DNA of 64,000 nt from Roseovarius sp. (GTDB lineage Bacteria; Pseudomonadota; Alphaproteobacteria; Rhodobacterales; Rhodobacteraceae), in contig JAJFIA010000001.1 in the NCBI GenBank assembly GCA_021775255.1, positions 434,001 to 498,000 on the forward strand, in the 5' to 3' direction. Positions 7,236 through 16,217 of the stretch are shown piece by piece. The translations under genes were made by a program, and so were the position numbers. Below the pieces are notes generated by a model, which had not been told where the DNA came from, did no database searches, and worked only from the letters and a program-made list of their open reading frames with translations. Within the stretch, counting starts at the first letter, position 1, and each line of letters starts with the position of its first letter.

Positions 7236-8300
7236 ATGCAATATTTCACCCGGCTTTCAGCCCTCGCCCTTCTTACCGCCATTGGCCTTGCCCTCCCGGC
7301 GATAAGCCGAGCGGCCTCACCCGTTTCCCCGCATAACACCGCAAACACCATCCGGCTTGAACCGGATCACCCGGATTCATTTCGCCACTTCGCACCAGAG
7401 CTGCCGAAGATGCTTGCGCGGGTGCCGCCGCTTGATCCCGATACCGGGCTTTATGTGGGCGAGATCGAACCAGGGCTCTATTTCGTGACCGACCACATCT
7501 ATCAATCGGCCTTTCTGGTTACCAAGGACGGCATTGTCGTGTTTGATGCCCCGCCAAGCTTCGCCGAGCGCCTGCGCCCGGTGATCGAAGCAACCGCGCC
7601 GGGCGTGCCGATTACCCATCTCATCATGAGCCACGGACATACCGATCATGTCGGGGGCACAATCGTGTTTGCCGATTTGCCGGACCTGACGGTCATCGCC
7701 GCCGACAAGGTGGCGCAAAGCCTTGCATCGCGGCAGCACCCAAACATCCTGCAACCAACGAAAACCTTCGATGACAGCCTTGATCTCAGCATCGGCGGGG
7801 TGCCGATCGCGCTCAAGACCACAAATTTTCATGCCGAGGATCAGGATGTGATGATATACCTGCCCGATCAGGAATTCCTGATGGCGATTGATACCATCAC
7901 CCCGGGTGAGGTGCCGTTCATGAATTTCGGGGCCACCACCGATGTCGGCGCTTATTTCGCAATGTTTGACACCGTTCTTGCCTATGATTTCAAGCACTTC
8001 CTCTCGGGCCATGTGTCCGTTCCGGGCACCCGTGAAGATGTTGTCATCGCCCGCGATTATGCCTTTGATGTCCGCAACAGGGTGCAGCAGGGCATGGCCG
8101 GATTTCAGGATCGTTTCTTGCAGGCCTTCACCCTGTTCGATTTCAAGAACGGCAATCTTGCCTACCGTCAGGCCATCGAATCGGTGCGCGATGAATGTGC
8201 CGCGGGCCTTATTGATACATGGAAAGATGAATTATCGGCGGTGGATGTCTGGGCCGACAGCCATTGTGAATATACGGTGCTTTATTACGTGATGCACTGA
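7236..8300 (+). CDS. Exported MBL-fold metallohydrolase
   Basis: The 354-residue protein has a signal peptide (about residues 1-25, ending SRAA) and a metallo-beta-lactamase fold. The metal motif is SHGHTDHVGG (H-x-H-x-D-H), with later ligands likely in TTNFHAEDQD, MAIDTI and FLSGHV. This supports a periplasmic di-zinc hydrolase. The substrate is unknown; it is not obviously a beta-lactamase. Start 7236 is chosen for AAAGGAG at 7223-7229 and because it gives the signal peptide directly; the in-frame start at 7182 has neither. It follows the AraC-type gene on the same strand. Confidence 0.85.
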   Translation: MQYFTRLSALALLTAIGLALPAISRAASPVSPHNTANTIRLEPDHPDSFRHFAPELPKMLARVPPLDPDTGLYVGEIEPGLYFVTDHIYQSAFLVTKDGIVVFDAPPSFAERLRPVIEATAPGVPITHLIMSHGHTDHVGGTIVFADLPDLTVIAADKVAQSLASRQHPNILQPTKTFDDSLDLSIGGVPIALKTTNFHAEDQDVMIYLPDQEFLMAIDTITPGEVPFMNFGATTDVGAYFAMFDTVLAYDFKHFLSGHVSVPGTREDVVIARDYAFDVRNRVQQGMAGFQDRFLQAFTLFDFKNGNLAYRQAIESVRDECAAGLIDTWKDELSAVDVWADSHCEYTVLYYVMH

Positions 8301-8306
8301 CATGGA

Positions 8307-8340
8307 CGCCGGCGCGGATTTTTACACTCCCGTGCCGGCG
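8307..8340. terminator. Hairpin between convergent MBL and CBS genes
   Basis: An 11-bp stem with one G-U pair (CGCCGGCGCGG against CCGTGCCGGCG) and a 12-base loop lies between the converging stops at 8300 and 8362. There is no T run after the stem, so it is only a candidate two-way terminator. Confidence 0.4.
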
Positions 8341-8361
8341 CTGATCAAAGCCGGTAACGCC

Positions 8362-8796
8362 TCAGTGACCCATGATCATGCCCTGAAGCGCATCTTTCTC
8401 CATCGACAATTCCTGCAATCGCGCCTTGACCACATCACCGATGGTAACAATCCCCACCAGCACGCCGTCTTCCACCACCGGCATATGCCGAAAGCGCCCT
8501 TCTGTCATGCGCGTGAGCACCGCATCCGACCTGTCACTGCGCGCACAGCAAACCGGATTTTCCGTCATGATCCCGTCAATAGTTTCCGTGAGACAAGTAC
8601 CGCCGCGCGCCGCCAAGGTGCGCACAATATCGCGCTCGGATAATATCCCGTCCACCGATTTGCCATCGCGTGATACCACCAGCCCGCCAATCTTCTTTTC
8701 CGTCAGAAGTTTCGCGGCATCCGATGTCAATGTCCCGGGTTTTATGGTAAAAACGCCTTCATAGCCTTTGGATTTAAGGATTTGTTGAACAAGCAT
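8362..8796 (-). CDS. CBS-domain protein
   Basis: The 144-residue cytoplasmic protein consists of two CBS motifs in tandem (about 8-60 and 72-130), recognised by KIGGLVVSRDGKSVDGILSE, IMTENPV and HMPVVEDGVLVGIVTIGDVV. CBS pairs bind adenine nucleotides and act as energy sensors, often stand-alone in alphaproteobacteria. No catalytic domain is attached. It lies 63 bases downstream of the LysR gene on the same strand, so it may be read from the same transcript, but function cannot be read from context. Confidence 0.9.
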   Translation of the reverse strand: MLVQQILKSKGYEGVFTIKPGTLTSDAAKLLTEKKIGGLVVSRDGKSVDGILSERDIVRTLAARGGTCLTETIDGIMTENPVCCARSDRSDAVLTRMTEGRFRHMPVVEDGVLVGIVTIGDVVKARLQELSMEKDALQGMIMGH

Positions 8797-8859
8797 GGTG
8801 CGGCCTCCGAAATAAGTGGGGTTGCAATGATCCCAGCCTCACGCATGATCATCTTTCTG

Positions 8860-9756
8860 TCAAGTCAGCGATTCCAATCGCGCCACTTCCCGCCGCACAC
8901 CTTCGCTCAGCTCGGCGGCAAAACGGTTGAGCCGGTCAAGCCGACGGTCATCGGCATGGCGCACCAGATAAAAACTGCGCGTCAGGCTGATCTTGTCGGG
9001 CAGCACCTTCACCAGCCCCCCCACCGCCGGTATCGCGAAATCATGCACGATGCCAAGGCCACAGCCCTGCCGCACCCAGTTGATCTGAACCGACACCGAA
9101 TTGGACGCCAGATTGACATGCTCAACCCCGGCCTCGGCCAGATAATCCAGCTCTTTGACAAAAATCATATCCTGAATATAGCCGATCATCCGGTGGCTTT
9201 TTATATCCTCCAGCGATGTGATCGGCGGGTGTTGGCGCAGATATTCCTCAGATCCCGCAAGATGCAGCTTGTAATCGGTGATCTTCTGCACTGTCAGCCG
9301 CCCCGCCGTGGGGCGGCTCACCGCCACCACCATATCCGCCTCGCGCCGCGACAGGTTGAACACCCTTGGCAGCGCCACGATCTGCACCTCCAGTTCCGGG
9401 TTATCGCGGCCAATCGCATCACAGACCTGCGGCAACAGATAATTGGCCGAGCCATCGGGCGCGCCAATCCTGATCTGCCCGGACAAACCGCCGGATTTGC
9501 CCGCCATTTCCTCGGCCGCGTCCTCAACCGCCTGCTCAGCATGCACCGCATGCGCCATCAGCCGCTGCCCCGCATCCGTCAAGGCATAGCCGGTGGGTGA
9601 CTTGGCAAATAATGGCGCGCCGTAGCCTTCCTCAAGCCGGGCAACCCGCCGCCCCACAGTGGCCGGATCAATTTTCAATGCCCGCCCCGCCGCCGACAGG
9701 CTTTGTCGCCGCGCCACCGCCAGAAATATCTTCAGATCATCCCATTGCGTGTTCAT
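8860..9756 (-). CDS. LysR-family regulator, probably of mmsA
   Basis: The 298-residue protein has a winged helix at residues 1-65 (DLKIFLAVARRQSLSAAGRA, then VGRRVARLEEGYGAPLF) and a periplasmic-binding-like effector domain after about residue 90. It is transcribed away from mmsA, with only 102 bases between the two start codons, the usual arrangement for a LysR regulator and its target. The effector may be a valine-breakdown intermediate; this is inference. It belongs to the sub-group with a somewhat unusual HTH start (MNTQWDDLK). Confidence 0.9.
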   Translation of the reverse strand: MNTQWDDLKIFLAVARRQSLSAAGRALKIDPATVGRRVARLEEGYGAPLFAKSPTGYALTDAGQRLMAHAVHAEQAVEDAAEEMAGKSGGLSGQIRIGAPDGSANYLLPQVCDAIGRDNPELEVQIVALPRVFNLSRREADMVVAVSRPTAGRLTVQKITDYKLHLAGSEEYLRQHPPITSLEDIKSHRMIGYIQDMIFVKELDYLAEAGVEHVNLASNSVSVQINWVRQGCGLGIVHDFAIPAVGGLVKVLPDKISLTRSFYLVRHADDRRLDRLNRFAAELSEGVRREVARLESLT

Positions 9757-9858
9757 TGCCGCGCCCTTTGCATTTTTGCATGTCCTTTTTGAAATATTGC
9801 CTCTTTTCCGGCCAAAATTGCAATGCTACCTTTCGCGTGGATTCTGATGGAGGATAAA
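9757..9858. promoter_or_regulatory. Divergent LysR / mmsA control region with short palindromes
   Basis: The 102-base gap holds TGCATTTTTGCA at 9769-9780 (TGCA, four T, TGCA) and the palindrome ATTGCAAT at 9817-9824, both AT-rich and of the T-n-A type that LysR proteins bind. GGAGG at 9850-9854 is the mmsA ribosome-binding site. No clear -35/-10 pair was picked out. Confidence 0.35.
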
Positions 9859-11358
9859 ATGCAGGAACTGACCCATTTCGTGAACGGCAAGCATGTCAAA
9901 GGCACATCGGGGCGTTTTTCAGACGTCTTCAACCCCGCCACCGGCGAGGTACAGGCCAAATGCCCGATGGCCAGCGTGGGGGAGGTTGAAGCCGCCCTTG
10001 ATATCGCCGCCCGGGCACAGGTCGGCTGGGGGGCGCAGAACCCGCAAAAACGCGCCCGGGTAATGATGAAATACGTGGATTTGCTCAACCGCGACATGGA
10101 TCGCCTGGCCGAGATCCTCAGCCGTGAGCACGGCAAAACCATCCCCGATGCCAAGGGCGATATCACCCGCGGCCTTGAGGTGATCGAATATTGCGTCGGC
10201 GCGCCCGAGCTTCTTAAAGGCGAGTTCACCGACAGCGCCGGCACCGGCATCGACATGCATTCCATGCGTCAACCTCTGGGCGTTGTCGCCGCGATCATGC
10301 CGTTCAACTTCCCCGCGATGATGCCGCTTTGGCATGTGGGGCCGGCATTGGCCTGTGGCAATTCGGTGATCCTGAAGCCGTCCGAGCGCGACCCGTCCCT
10401 GCCGCTGGCGCTTGCGGAACTGTTCATCGAGGCGGGCCTGCCCGAAGGCGTGTTTCAGGTCATCAATGGCGACAAGGAAGCAGTTGATACCCTGCTGGAT
10501 CATGAGATCATTCAAGGCGTGTCTTTCGTCGGCTCCACCCCGATTGCGCAATATATCTATGCCCGTGCCACCGCCAGCGGCAAGCGTGCGCAATGCTTTG
10601 GCGGCGCCAAGAATCACATGATCGTGATGCCCGATGCCGATCTTGATATGGCCGCAGACGCCCTTATCGGTGCCGGGTTTGGCGCGGCGGGCGAACGCTG
10701 CATGGCCATTTCCGTGGCCGTGCCCGTGGGCAAGGAAACCGCCGACAACCTGATTGAAAAACTGGTCCCCCGGATCGAAAAACTGCGCGTCGCCCCCTAT
10801 ACCGATGGCGATGACGTGGATTTCGGCCCGGTCATTACCGCCGCCTCGAAAGAACGCATTCTTGGCCTTATCGAATCCGGCGTTGATCAGGGGGCCACTT
10901 TGGTGGTCGATAACCGCGATTTCAAATTGCAGGGCTATGAAAACGGCTTTTTTGTCGGGCCGCATCTGTTTGATAACGTGACCCCGGATATGGACATCTA
11001 CAAAACCGAAATTTTCGGCCCGGTCCTCAGCACGGTGCGCGCGGAAAGCTATGAAGAGGCGCTGAAGCTGACCATGGACAACGAATATGGCAACGGCACC
11101 TCGATCTTTACCCGTGACGGCGATACCGCCCGCGATTTCGCCAGCCGGGTCAATGTCGGCATGGTCGGCATCAACGTGCCGATCCCTGTACCGCTGGCCT
11201 ATCACACCTTCGGCGGCTGGAAAAAATCGGCCTTTGGCGATCTCAATCAGCACGGCCCGGATTCGTTTCGCTTCTACAGCCGCACCAAAACCGTCACCAC
11301 CCGCTGGCCTTCGGGCATGAAAGAAGGTGGCGAATTTCATTTCAAAGCCATCGACTAA
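9859..11358 (+). CDS. mmsA: Methylmalonate-semialdehyde dehydrogenase (CoA-acylating)
   Basis: This 499-residue aldehyde dehydrogenase converts methylmalonate semialdehyde to propionyl-CoA and CO2 in valine (and thymine) breakdown. Diagnostic segments are MPFNFPAMMPLWH, the FGGAKNHMIVMPDADL loop specific to the MmsA group, and the catalytic cysteine in GAAGERCMAISV. The length is normal. ATG 9859 follows GGAGG and starts MQELTHFVNG, the usual N-terminus; the upstream ATG at 9823 is inside the promoter. It is the first gene of a strand-consistent valine cluster, though a terminator separates it from the rest. It is likely controlled by the divergent LysR. Confidence 0.96.
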   Translation: MQELTHFVNGKHVKGTSGRFSDVFNPATGEVQAKCPMASVGEVEAALDIAARAQVGWGAQNPQKRARVMMKYVDLLNRDMDRLAEILSREHGKTIPDAKGDITRGLEVIEYCVGAPELLKGEFTDSAGTGIDMHSMRQPLGVVAAIMPFNFPAMMPLWHVGPALACGNSVILKPSERDPSLPLALAELFIEAGLPEGVFQVINGDKEAVDTLLDHEIIQGVSFVGSTPIAQYIYARATASGKRAQCFGGAKNHMIVMPDADLDMAADALIGAGFGAAGERCMAISVAVPVGKETADNLIEKLVPRIEKLRVAPYTDGDDVDFGPVITAASKERILGLIESGVDQGATLVVDNRDFKLQGYENGFFVGPHLFDNVTPDMDIYKTEIFGPVLSTVRAESYEEALKLTMDNEYGNGTSIFTRDGDTARDFASRVNVGMVGINVPIPVPLAYHTFGGWKKSAFGDLNQHGPDSFRFYSRTKTVTTRWPSGMKEGGEFHFKAID

Positions 11359-11368
11359 AATAAAATCC

Positions 11369-11402
11369 AACGCCCGGCACGGAACCCTGCCGGGCGTTTT
11401 CT
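11369..11402 (+). terminator. Rho-independent terminator after mmsA
   Basis: An 11-bp perfect stem (AACGCCCGGCA / TGCCGGGCGTT) with an 8-base loop is followed by TTTTC. It starts ten bases after the mmsA stop codon, so mmsA can be a single-gene transcript. Confidence 0.82.
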
Positions 11403-11467
11403 TTGACCAAAGCCTCAATCCGTGCTGAACTGTCCCCATCAAGACAGCAAACACCGGAGCGGCGACA

Positions 11468-12601
11468 TTGGCCCATATCATTCCAGAATTCACCATCGGC
11501 GTTGAGGAAGAATATCTTCTGGTTGACCGCGACAGCCTCGCCCTGCATGATGCCCCGCCGGAATTGATGCAGGCCTGCAAGAACGAATTGCAGGATCAGG
11601 TCAGCCCGGAATTCCTCAACTGTCAGATCGAGATCGGCACACGGGTCTGCGCCAATGTGGCCGAGGCGCGCGAGGATTTGAAGCGCCTGCGCTCCTGCGT
11701 TGCCAGACATGCGGCGGATTTCAACCTCGCGCCGATTGCCGCCTCGTGCCATCCGTTTTCCGATTGGCGTCAGCAAAGCCACACCGACAAAGAGCGCTAT
11801 AATCACCTCTCGAAAGATCTTGCCGGGGTTGTCCAGCGCATGCTGATCTGTGGCATGCATGTGCATGTGGGCGTAAATCCCCCCGACCGGCGGATTGATC
11901 TGATGAATCAGCTCAGTTATTTCCTGCCGCATCTTCTGGCGCTCAGCAGCTCCTCGCCCTATTGGCAGGGCCATGATACCGGCCTCAGCAGCTACCGCCT
12001 GACGGTATTTGACAACCTGCCCCGCACCGGCCTGCCGCCGCGCATGCAAAGCTTCGGAGAATTTGAACGCTCGGTGCAGGCGCTGGTTGATCTGGGCATC
12101 ATCGAGGACAGCTCGAAAATCTGGTGGGATCTGCGGCCCTCGTCGAAATTCCCCACCCTTGAATCGCGAATCTGCGATGTGCAGCCCCGGCTCGAACACG
12201 CGCTCACCCTCGCCGCCATCACCCAGGCCCTCACCCGTATGCTATGGCGGTTGTCCACCGGCAATCAGCGCTGGCGGATTTATGATACCTTTCTGATCGG
12301 TGAAAACCGCTGGCGTGCACAGCGCTACGGGATCAACGAAGGGCTGATAGATTTTGGCCAGCAGAGGATTGTGGATTTTGCGACCCTGATGGATGAATTG
12401 ATAAAACTCACCGAAGAAGATGCCGGTTTTTTTGGCTCCGAGCGTGAAATGGAAACAGTGCATGACATCCTCAAATCCGGCACCAGCGCCACCCGCCAGC
12501 GTCAGGCCTATATCGACGCAACCCAGGCAGGATATGATAATGATCACGCGCTTCAGGCCGTCGTCCGCCACCTGATCGAGGAATACCACGCCGATCTGTG
12601 A
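11468..12601 (+). CDS. GCS2-type carboxylate-amine ligase (YbdK-like)
   Basis: The 377-residue protein belongs to the glutamate-cysteine ligase family 2. The N-terminus [13 protein letters not shown] and the [14 protein letters not shown] motif carry the conserved metal and ATP ligands. Members link a carboxylate to an amine with ATP use; E. coli YbdK has weak glutamate-cysteine ligase activity. The apparent start is a TTG before [11 protein letters not shown], with a GGAG shortly upstream (CCGGAGCGGCGACA); no better ATG exists in frame. It lies between mmsA and the acyl-CoA dehydrogenase gene on the same strand, though no step of valine breakdown needs such a ligase. The true substrate is unknown. 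Confidence 0.85.
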   Translation: MAHIIPEFTIGVEEEYLLVDRDSLALHDAPPELMQACKNELQDQVSPEFLNCQIEIGTRVCANVAEAREDLKRLRSCVARHAADFNLAPIAASCHPFSDWRQQSHTDKERYNHLSKDLAGVVQRMLICGMHVHVGVNPPDRRIDLMNQLSYFLPHLLALSSSSPYWQGHDTGLSSYRLTVFDNLPRTGLPPRMQSFGEFERSVQALVDLGIIEDSSKIWWDLRPSSKFPTLESRICDVQPRLEHALTLAAITQALTRMLWRLSTGNQRWRIYDTFLIGENRWRAQRYGINEGLIDFGQQRIVDFATLMDELIKLTEEDAGFFGSEREMETVHDILKSGTSATRQRQAYIDATQAGYDNDHALQAVVRHLIEEYHADL

Positions 12602-12679
12602 CCGGTTCCGCCTTGCAATAATCCTGTAAAATTTGGTATTTAAACACATGTTCAATTCAACGCCCAGCGGAGGCCCCGG

Positions 12680-13822
12680 ATGGATTTTGCCCTAAGCGAA
12701 GAACAGATTGCCATCTTTGACATGGCCCATGCCTTTGGGCAGGAGCACATCGCGCCCCACGCCCGCGAATGGGAGCGCGAAGGTTGCATCCCCAAAGATC
12801 TGTGGCCGCGTATTGCCGAGCTGGGCTTCGGCGGGCTTTACGTGTCTGAGCAAAGCGGCGGCTCAGGGTTGACGCGGCTTGATGCCACGCTGGTTTTTGA
12901 AGCCCTTTCAATGGCTTGCCCATCGGTGGCGGCATTTTTGTCAATCCATAACATGTGCGCCAAGATGCTTGACGCCTTCGCCAGCGACGCGATGAAAACC
13001 CGCCTGATGCCCGATATTCTGAGCATGCAAACGGTGCTGTCCTACTGCCTGACCGAGCCCGGCTCCGGCTCGGATGCCGCCGCCCTTAAAACCCGCGCCA
13101 CCCGCAGCAATGAGGGCTATATCCTCAACGGCACCAAGGCTTTCATCTCGGGCGGCGGCTATTCCGACGCCTATGTTGTCATGGCCCGCACCGGTGAGGA
13201 TGGGCCAAAGGGCATATCTTGCGTATATGTCGAGGACGGCAGCGATGGGCTCTCGTTTGGCGGGCTTGAGGATAAAATGGGCTGGCGCAGCCAACCGACG
13301 CGGCAGGTGCAATTCGATGACTGCGCTATCCCGGCGGATAATCTGGTGGGCGAAGAGGGCAAGGGTTTTTCTTACGCCATGGCCGGGCTTGATGGTGGTC
13401 GTCTGAACATTTCGTCCTGCTCGCTGGGGGCCGCGCAAACCGCCCTCACCCTGACCCTTGGCTACATGGCCGAGCGCAAGGCTTTTGGCAAACCAATTGA
13501 TCAGTTTCAGGCCTTGCAATTTCGCCTTGCCGATTTGGAGATCGAATTGCAGGCCGCCCGCACCTTCCTGCGCCACGCGGCCTGGAAGCTTGACACAAGC
13601 GCGCCCGATGCCACCAAGTTCTGCGCCATGGCCAAGAAATTCGTGACCGAGGCGGGGTCCAACATCGTCAACCAATGCCTGCAACTGCATGGCGGCTATG
13701 GCTATCTGGCGGATTACGGCATCGAAAAACTGGTGCGTGATCTGCGGGTGCATGAAATCCTTGAAGGCACAAATGAGATCATGCGCCTGATCGTGGCGCG
13801 GCAGCTTTTGTCCGAAAAATGA
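12680..13822 (+). CDS. Acyl-CoA dehydrogenase, probably isobutyryl-CoA dehydrogenase
   Basis: The 380-residue FAD enzyme oxidises a short branched acyl-CoA to the 2-enoyl-CoA, passing electrons to ETF. It shows LTEPGSGSDAAALKT (FAD/substrate region), KAFISGGGYSDAY and the C-terminal LEGTNEIMRLIVARQLL, with the catalytic Glu in the EGTNE segment. The neighbours fix the likely substrate: the next two genes are the following enzymes of valine breakdown, and the gene overlaps the hydrolase gene by ATGA. The start MDFALSEEQ at 12680 follows GGAGG. Gene symbols vary in this group, so none is given. Confidence 0.92.
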   Translation: MDFALSEEQIAIFDMAHAFGQEHIAPHAREWEREGCIPKDLWPRIAELGFGGLYVSEQSGGSGLTRLDATLVFEALSMACPSVAAFLSIHNMCAKMLDAFASDAMKTRLMPDILSMQTVLSYCLTEPGSGSDAAALKTRATRSNEGYILNGTKAFISGGGYSDAYVVMARTGEDGPKGISCVYVEDGSDGLSFGGLEDKMGWRSQPTRQVQFDDCAIPADNLVGEEGKGFSYAMAGLDGGRLNISSCSLGAAQTALTLTLGYMAERKAFGKPIDQFQALQFRLADLEIELQAARTFLRHAAWKLDTSAPDATKFCAMAKKFVTEAGSNIVNQCLQLHGGYGYLADYGIEKLVRDLRVHEILEGTNEIMRLIVARQLLSEK

Positions 13823-14862
13823 GCGATATCAATATCCGCATTTCCGGCCATGCGGGCCGCATTACCCTGACCCGGCCGCAGGCTTTGAATGCGATGACCT
13901 ATGAGATGTGTCTGGCCATCGAAGACGCTCTTCTCACATGGCGCGATGACCCGGCAGTGAGGCTGGTGATCATTGATGCAACAGGCGACAAGGCCTTCTG
14001 CGCCGGCGGCGATATCGCCGATCTCTACGCCAAAGGCCGCGCCGGTGATTTCGCCTACGGGCAAAAATTCTGGCGGGATGAATACCGGCTGAATGCGCTC
14101 ATTTCCGAATACCCCAAGCCCTATGTCGCCTTCATGCAGGGCTTTACCATGGGTGGCGGCGTGGGCATTTCCTGCCACGGCACGCACCGCATCGTTTGTG
14201 AGACAAGCCGCATCGCGATGCCCGAATGCGGCATTGGCCTTGTGCCCGATGTGGGCGGCTCGTTGATCCTGGCCAATGCGCCGGGGCATTGGGGCGAATA
14301 TCTTGGCACCACCGCCGCGCGCATGGGGCCACAAGATGCCATTCTCGCAGGCTTTGCCGATAGCTATATCGACATTAAAAAATGGCCGGAACTCATTGTT
14401 TTATTGGAAGAAACCTGTGATTTTGCTGAGATAGCCAGCCAAAGCGAGCCCCCCCCGCAAGGGCTGATGAGCGGCCTCTCAGATCAGATCAACACCGCTT
14501 TTTCAGGTAAAACCCTGCAAGATATACTCGCTGATCTTCGCAATACTGACAGCGATTTCGCGCGCGAAACATTCAAATCCCTCAGCCGCTGCTCGCCGCT
14601 TTCCGTTGCCTGCACGATTGAAATGATCCGCACCCTGCGCGGCTGCCATGACATCCGCGAAGCCCTCAAACTGGAATACCGCTTTACCTCACGAGCCAGC
14701 GAACATGCCGATTTCATTGAGGGCATTCGCGCCGCCATCATCGACAAGGACCGCACCCCGAACTGGCGCTACGGCTTTGACACATTGCCACTAACCGCCG
14801 TTTCAGACATGCTTGCCCCATTGGGCGATACGGGCCTCACATTTGAAAGGGACAGATCATGA
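13819..14862 (+). CDS. 3-hydroxyisobutyryl-CoA hydrolase (enoyl-CoA hydratase/isomerase family)
   Basis: The 347-residue protein is of the HIBCH type, longer than ordinary crotonases (about 260). It releases 3-hydroxyisobutyrate from its CoA ester. Visible motifs are FCAGGDIADLYAKG (oxyanion hole), FTMGGGVGISCHG and MPECGIGLVPDVGGS, the last carrying the catalytic Glu typical of HIBCH rather than hydratases. A separate methacrylyl-CoA hydratase is not encoded in the cluster, so that step must be covered elsewhere. Four-base overlaps with both neighbours show tight co-translation. Confidence 0.93.
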   Translation: MSDINIRISGHAGRITLTRPQALNAMTYEMCLAIEDALLTWRDDPAVRLVIIDATGDKAFCAGGDIADLYAKGRAGDFAYGQKFWRDEYRLNALISEYPKPYVAFMQGFTMGGGVGISCHGTHRIVCETSRIAMPECGIGLVPDVGGSLILANAPGHWGEYLGTTAARMGPQDAILAGFADSYIDIKKWPELIVLLEETCDFAEIASQSEPPPQGLMSGLSDQINTAFSGKTLQDILADLRNTDSDFARETFKSLSRCSPLSVACTIEMIRTLRGCHDIREALKLEYRFTSRASEHADFIEGIRAAIIDKDRTPNWRYGFDTLPLTAVSDMLAPLGDTGLTFERDRS

Positions 14863-15731
14863 AGATCGGATTTATCGGGCTTGGGAACATGGGCGCGCCA
14901 ATGGCTGCCAATCTGGCCAAGGCGGGCCATGAGGTTACCGGCTTTGACATGGCAAAGGTGGCCATCGACGGGGTTGAAATGGCCGCGAGTGCCGAAGCCG
15001 CCGCGAAGGGCCGCGATGTGGTCATCACCATGCTGCCCAATGGCGCGATCCTGCGGGCGGTCGCCAATCAGGTGATCCCGGTGATGCAAGCCAACGCCGT
15101 GCTGCTTGATTGCTCCACCGTTGATGTGGAATCTGCCCGCGATGTGGCGGCACAAGCCCACGCTGCCGGGTTTTCCGCCCTCGATGCGCCGGTTTCCGGC
15201 GGGGTTGGGGGCGCCACGGGTGGCACGCTCACCTTCATGGTTGGCGGCGATGATGCGGGCTTCAACACTGTCTCGGAGCTTTTTGACATCATGGGGCAAA
15301 AAGCGGTGCATTGCGGCCCCTCGGGCAATGGTCAGGCGGCAAAAATCTGCAACAACATGATCCTTGGGGCCACGATGATTGTCACCTGCGAGGCATTTGC
15401 TCTGGCCGACAAACTCGGCCTTGACCGGCAGGCGATGTTCGATGTGGTCAGCACCTCCTCGGGCTATAGCTGGTCAATGAATGCCTATTGCCCCGCCCCC
15501 GGCATCGGCCCCAAAAGCCCCGCCGACAACGGCTATCAGCCCGGTTTTGCCGCCGATCTGATGCTCAAGGATCTGCGTCTTGCACAACAGGCTGCAAAGG
15601 CCGCCGATGCCGACACCCCCCTGGGCCGCGCCGCCTGCGCGCTTTATGCGCAATTCGTTGAGGAAGAAGACGGCAAAGGCCGCGATTTCAGCGCCATGTT
15701 ACCAAGGTTTGAAAAACGCGGACGCGGGTAA
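14859..15731 (+). CDS. mmsB: 3-hydroxyisobutyrate dehydrogenase
   Basis: The 290-residue NAD-dependent enzyme oxidises 3-hydroxyisobutyrate to methylmalonate semialdehyde, the substrate of MmsA. The Rossmann start is IGFIGLGNMGAPMAANLAKA. DAPVSGGVGGATGGTLTFMV is the substrate-binding signature and GQAAKICNNM carries the catalytic Lys. The length fits the family. It is the last gene of the three-gene overlapping unit; the gene after it is on the other strand and converges within two bases. Confidence 0.96.
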   Translation: MKIGFIGLGNMGAPMAANLAKAGHEVTGFDMAKVAIDGVEMAASAEAAAKGRDVVITMLPNGAILRAVANQVIPVMQANAVLLDCSTVDVESARDVAAQAHAAGFSALDAPVSGGVGGATGGTLTFMVGGDDAGFNTVSELFDIMGQKAVHCGPSGNGQAAKICNNMILGATMIVTCEAFALADKLGLDRQAMFDVVSTSSGYSWSMNAYCPAPGIGPKSPADNGYQPGFAADLMLKDLRLAQQAAKAADADTPLGRAACALYAQFVEEEDGKGRDFSAMLPRFEKRGRG

Positions 15732-15732
15732 T

Positions 15733-16140
15733 TCAGGCCACCGCCCGGTCGCCTTTCAACCATTTCCAGCTATCGGTAAAGTCAAACCCAAGCGAGGCCG
15801 CATCAACCGCCAATAGAACCCACAGAAACCTCCAATAGCCCTCCGATATGAGCGCGCGATCATCCAGCAAGGCGATGACCACCACCATAAGCGGCGTCCA
15901 GATCAGGATATGCGGCAATGCCATGGCCTTGGAAAACCCGCGTTCCACCGCCAAAATAACCATATTCGGCAGCATCCCCCCCACGGCCAATGCCGCAACC
16001 CACAGGCCCAAAGGCTCGGGCCAGAACAGCAGCGTTACCATGTTCACCGGTACCAAAATCGCCGCCACCCAGACCTGCACCCACATAGGCAACCGCCGGA
16101 AACTCCGCCAGATATCCAAAACCATCGCGCTCATCCCCAT
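15733..16140 (-). CDS. Small integral membrane protein of unknown function
   Basis: The 135-residue protein has about four membrane helices (roughly residues 20-40, 45-63, 75-92 and 105-118) and short charged ends. It resembles several uncharacterised Rhodobacteraceae membrane proteins, but I cannot name a family. It converges on mmsB with one base between the stop codons. The nearest upstream gene on its own strand is the last cox-like gene, 77 bases away, and a shared transcript is possible. The start may be at the second or third Met (MSAMVLDIW, MVLDIW). Confidence 0.65.
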   Translation of the reverse strand: MGMSAMVLDIWRSFRRLPMWVQVWVAAILVPVNMVTLLFWPEPLGLWVAALAVGGMLPNMVILAVERGFSKAMALPHILIWTPLMVVVIALLDDRALISEGYWRFLWVLLAVDAASLGFDFTDSWKWLKGDRAVA

Positions 16141-16217
16141 TAAAAAAGCAAGGCCCCTTTCAAAGCCCTGCTTTCATTTTTCCTTAAATACTCCCGCGCC
16201 GCAGGCATCCTGGCCCC

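Noticed and set aside
9919..11580. Very long minus-strand open frame (553 codons) opposite mmsA
   Set aside because: It is a shadow of the GC-rich plus-strand gene, full of His, Gly and Arg with no family motif, while mmsA has clear motifs.
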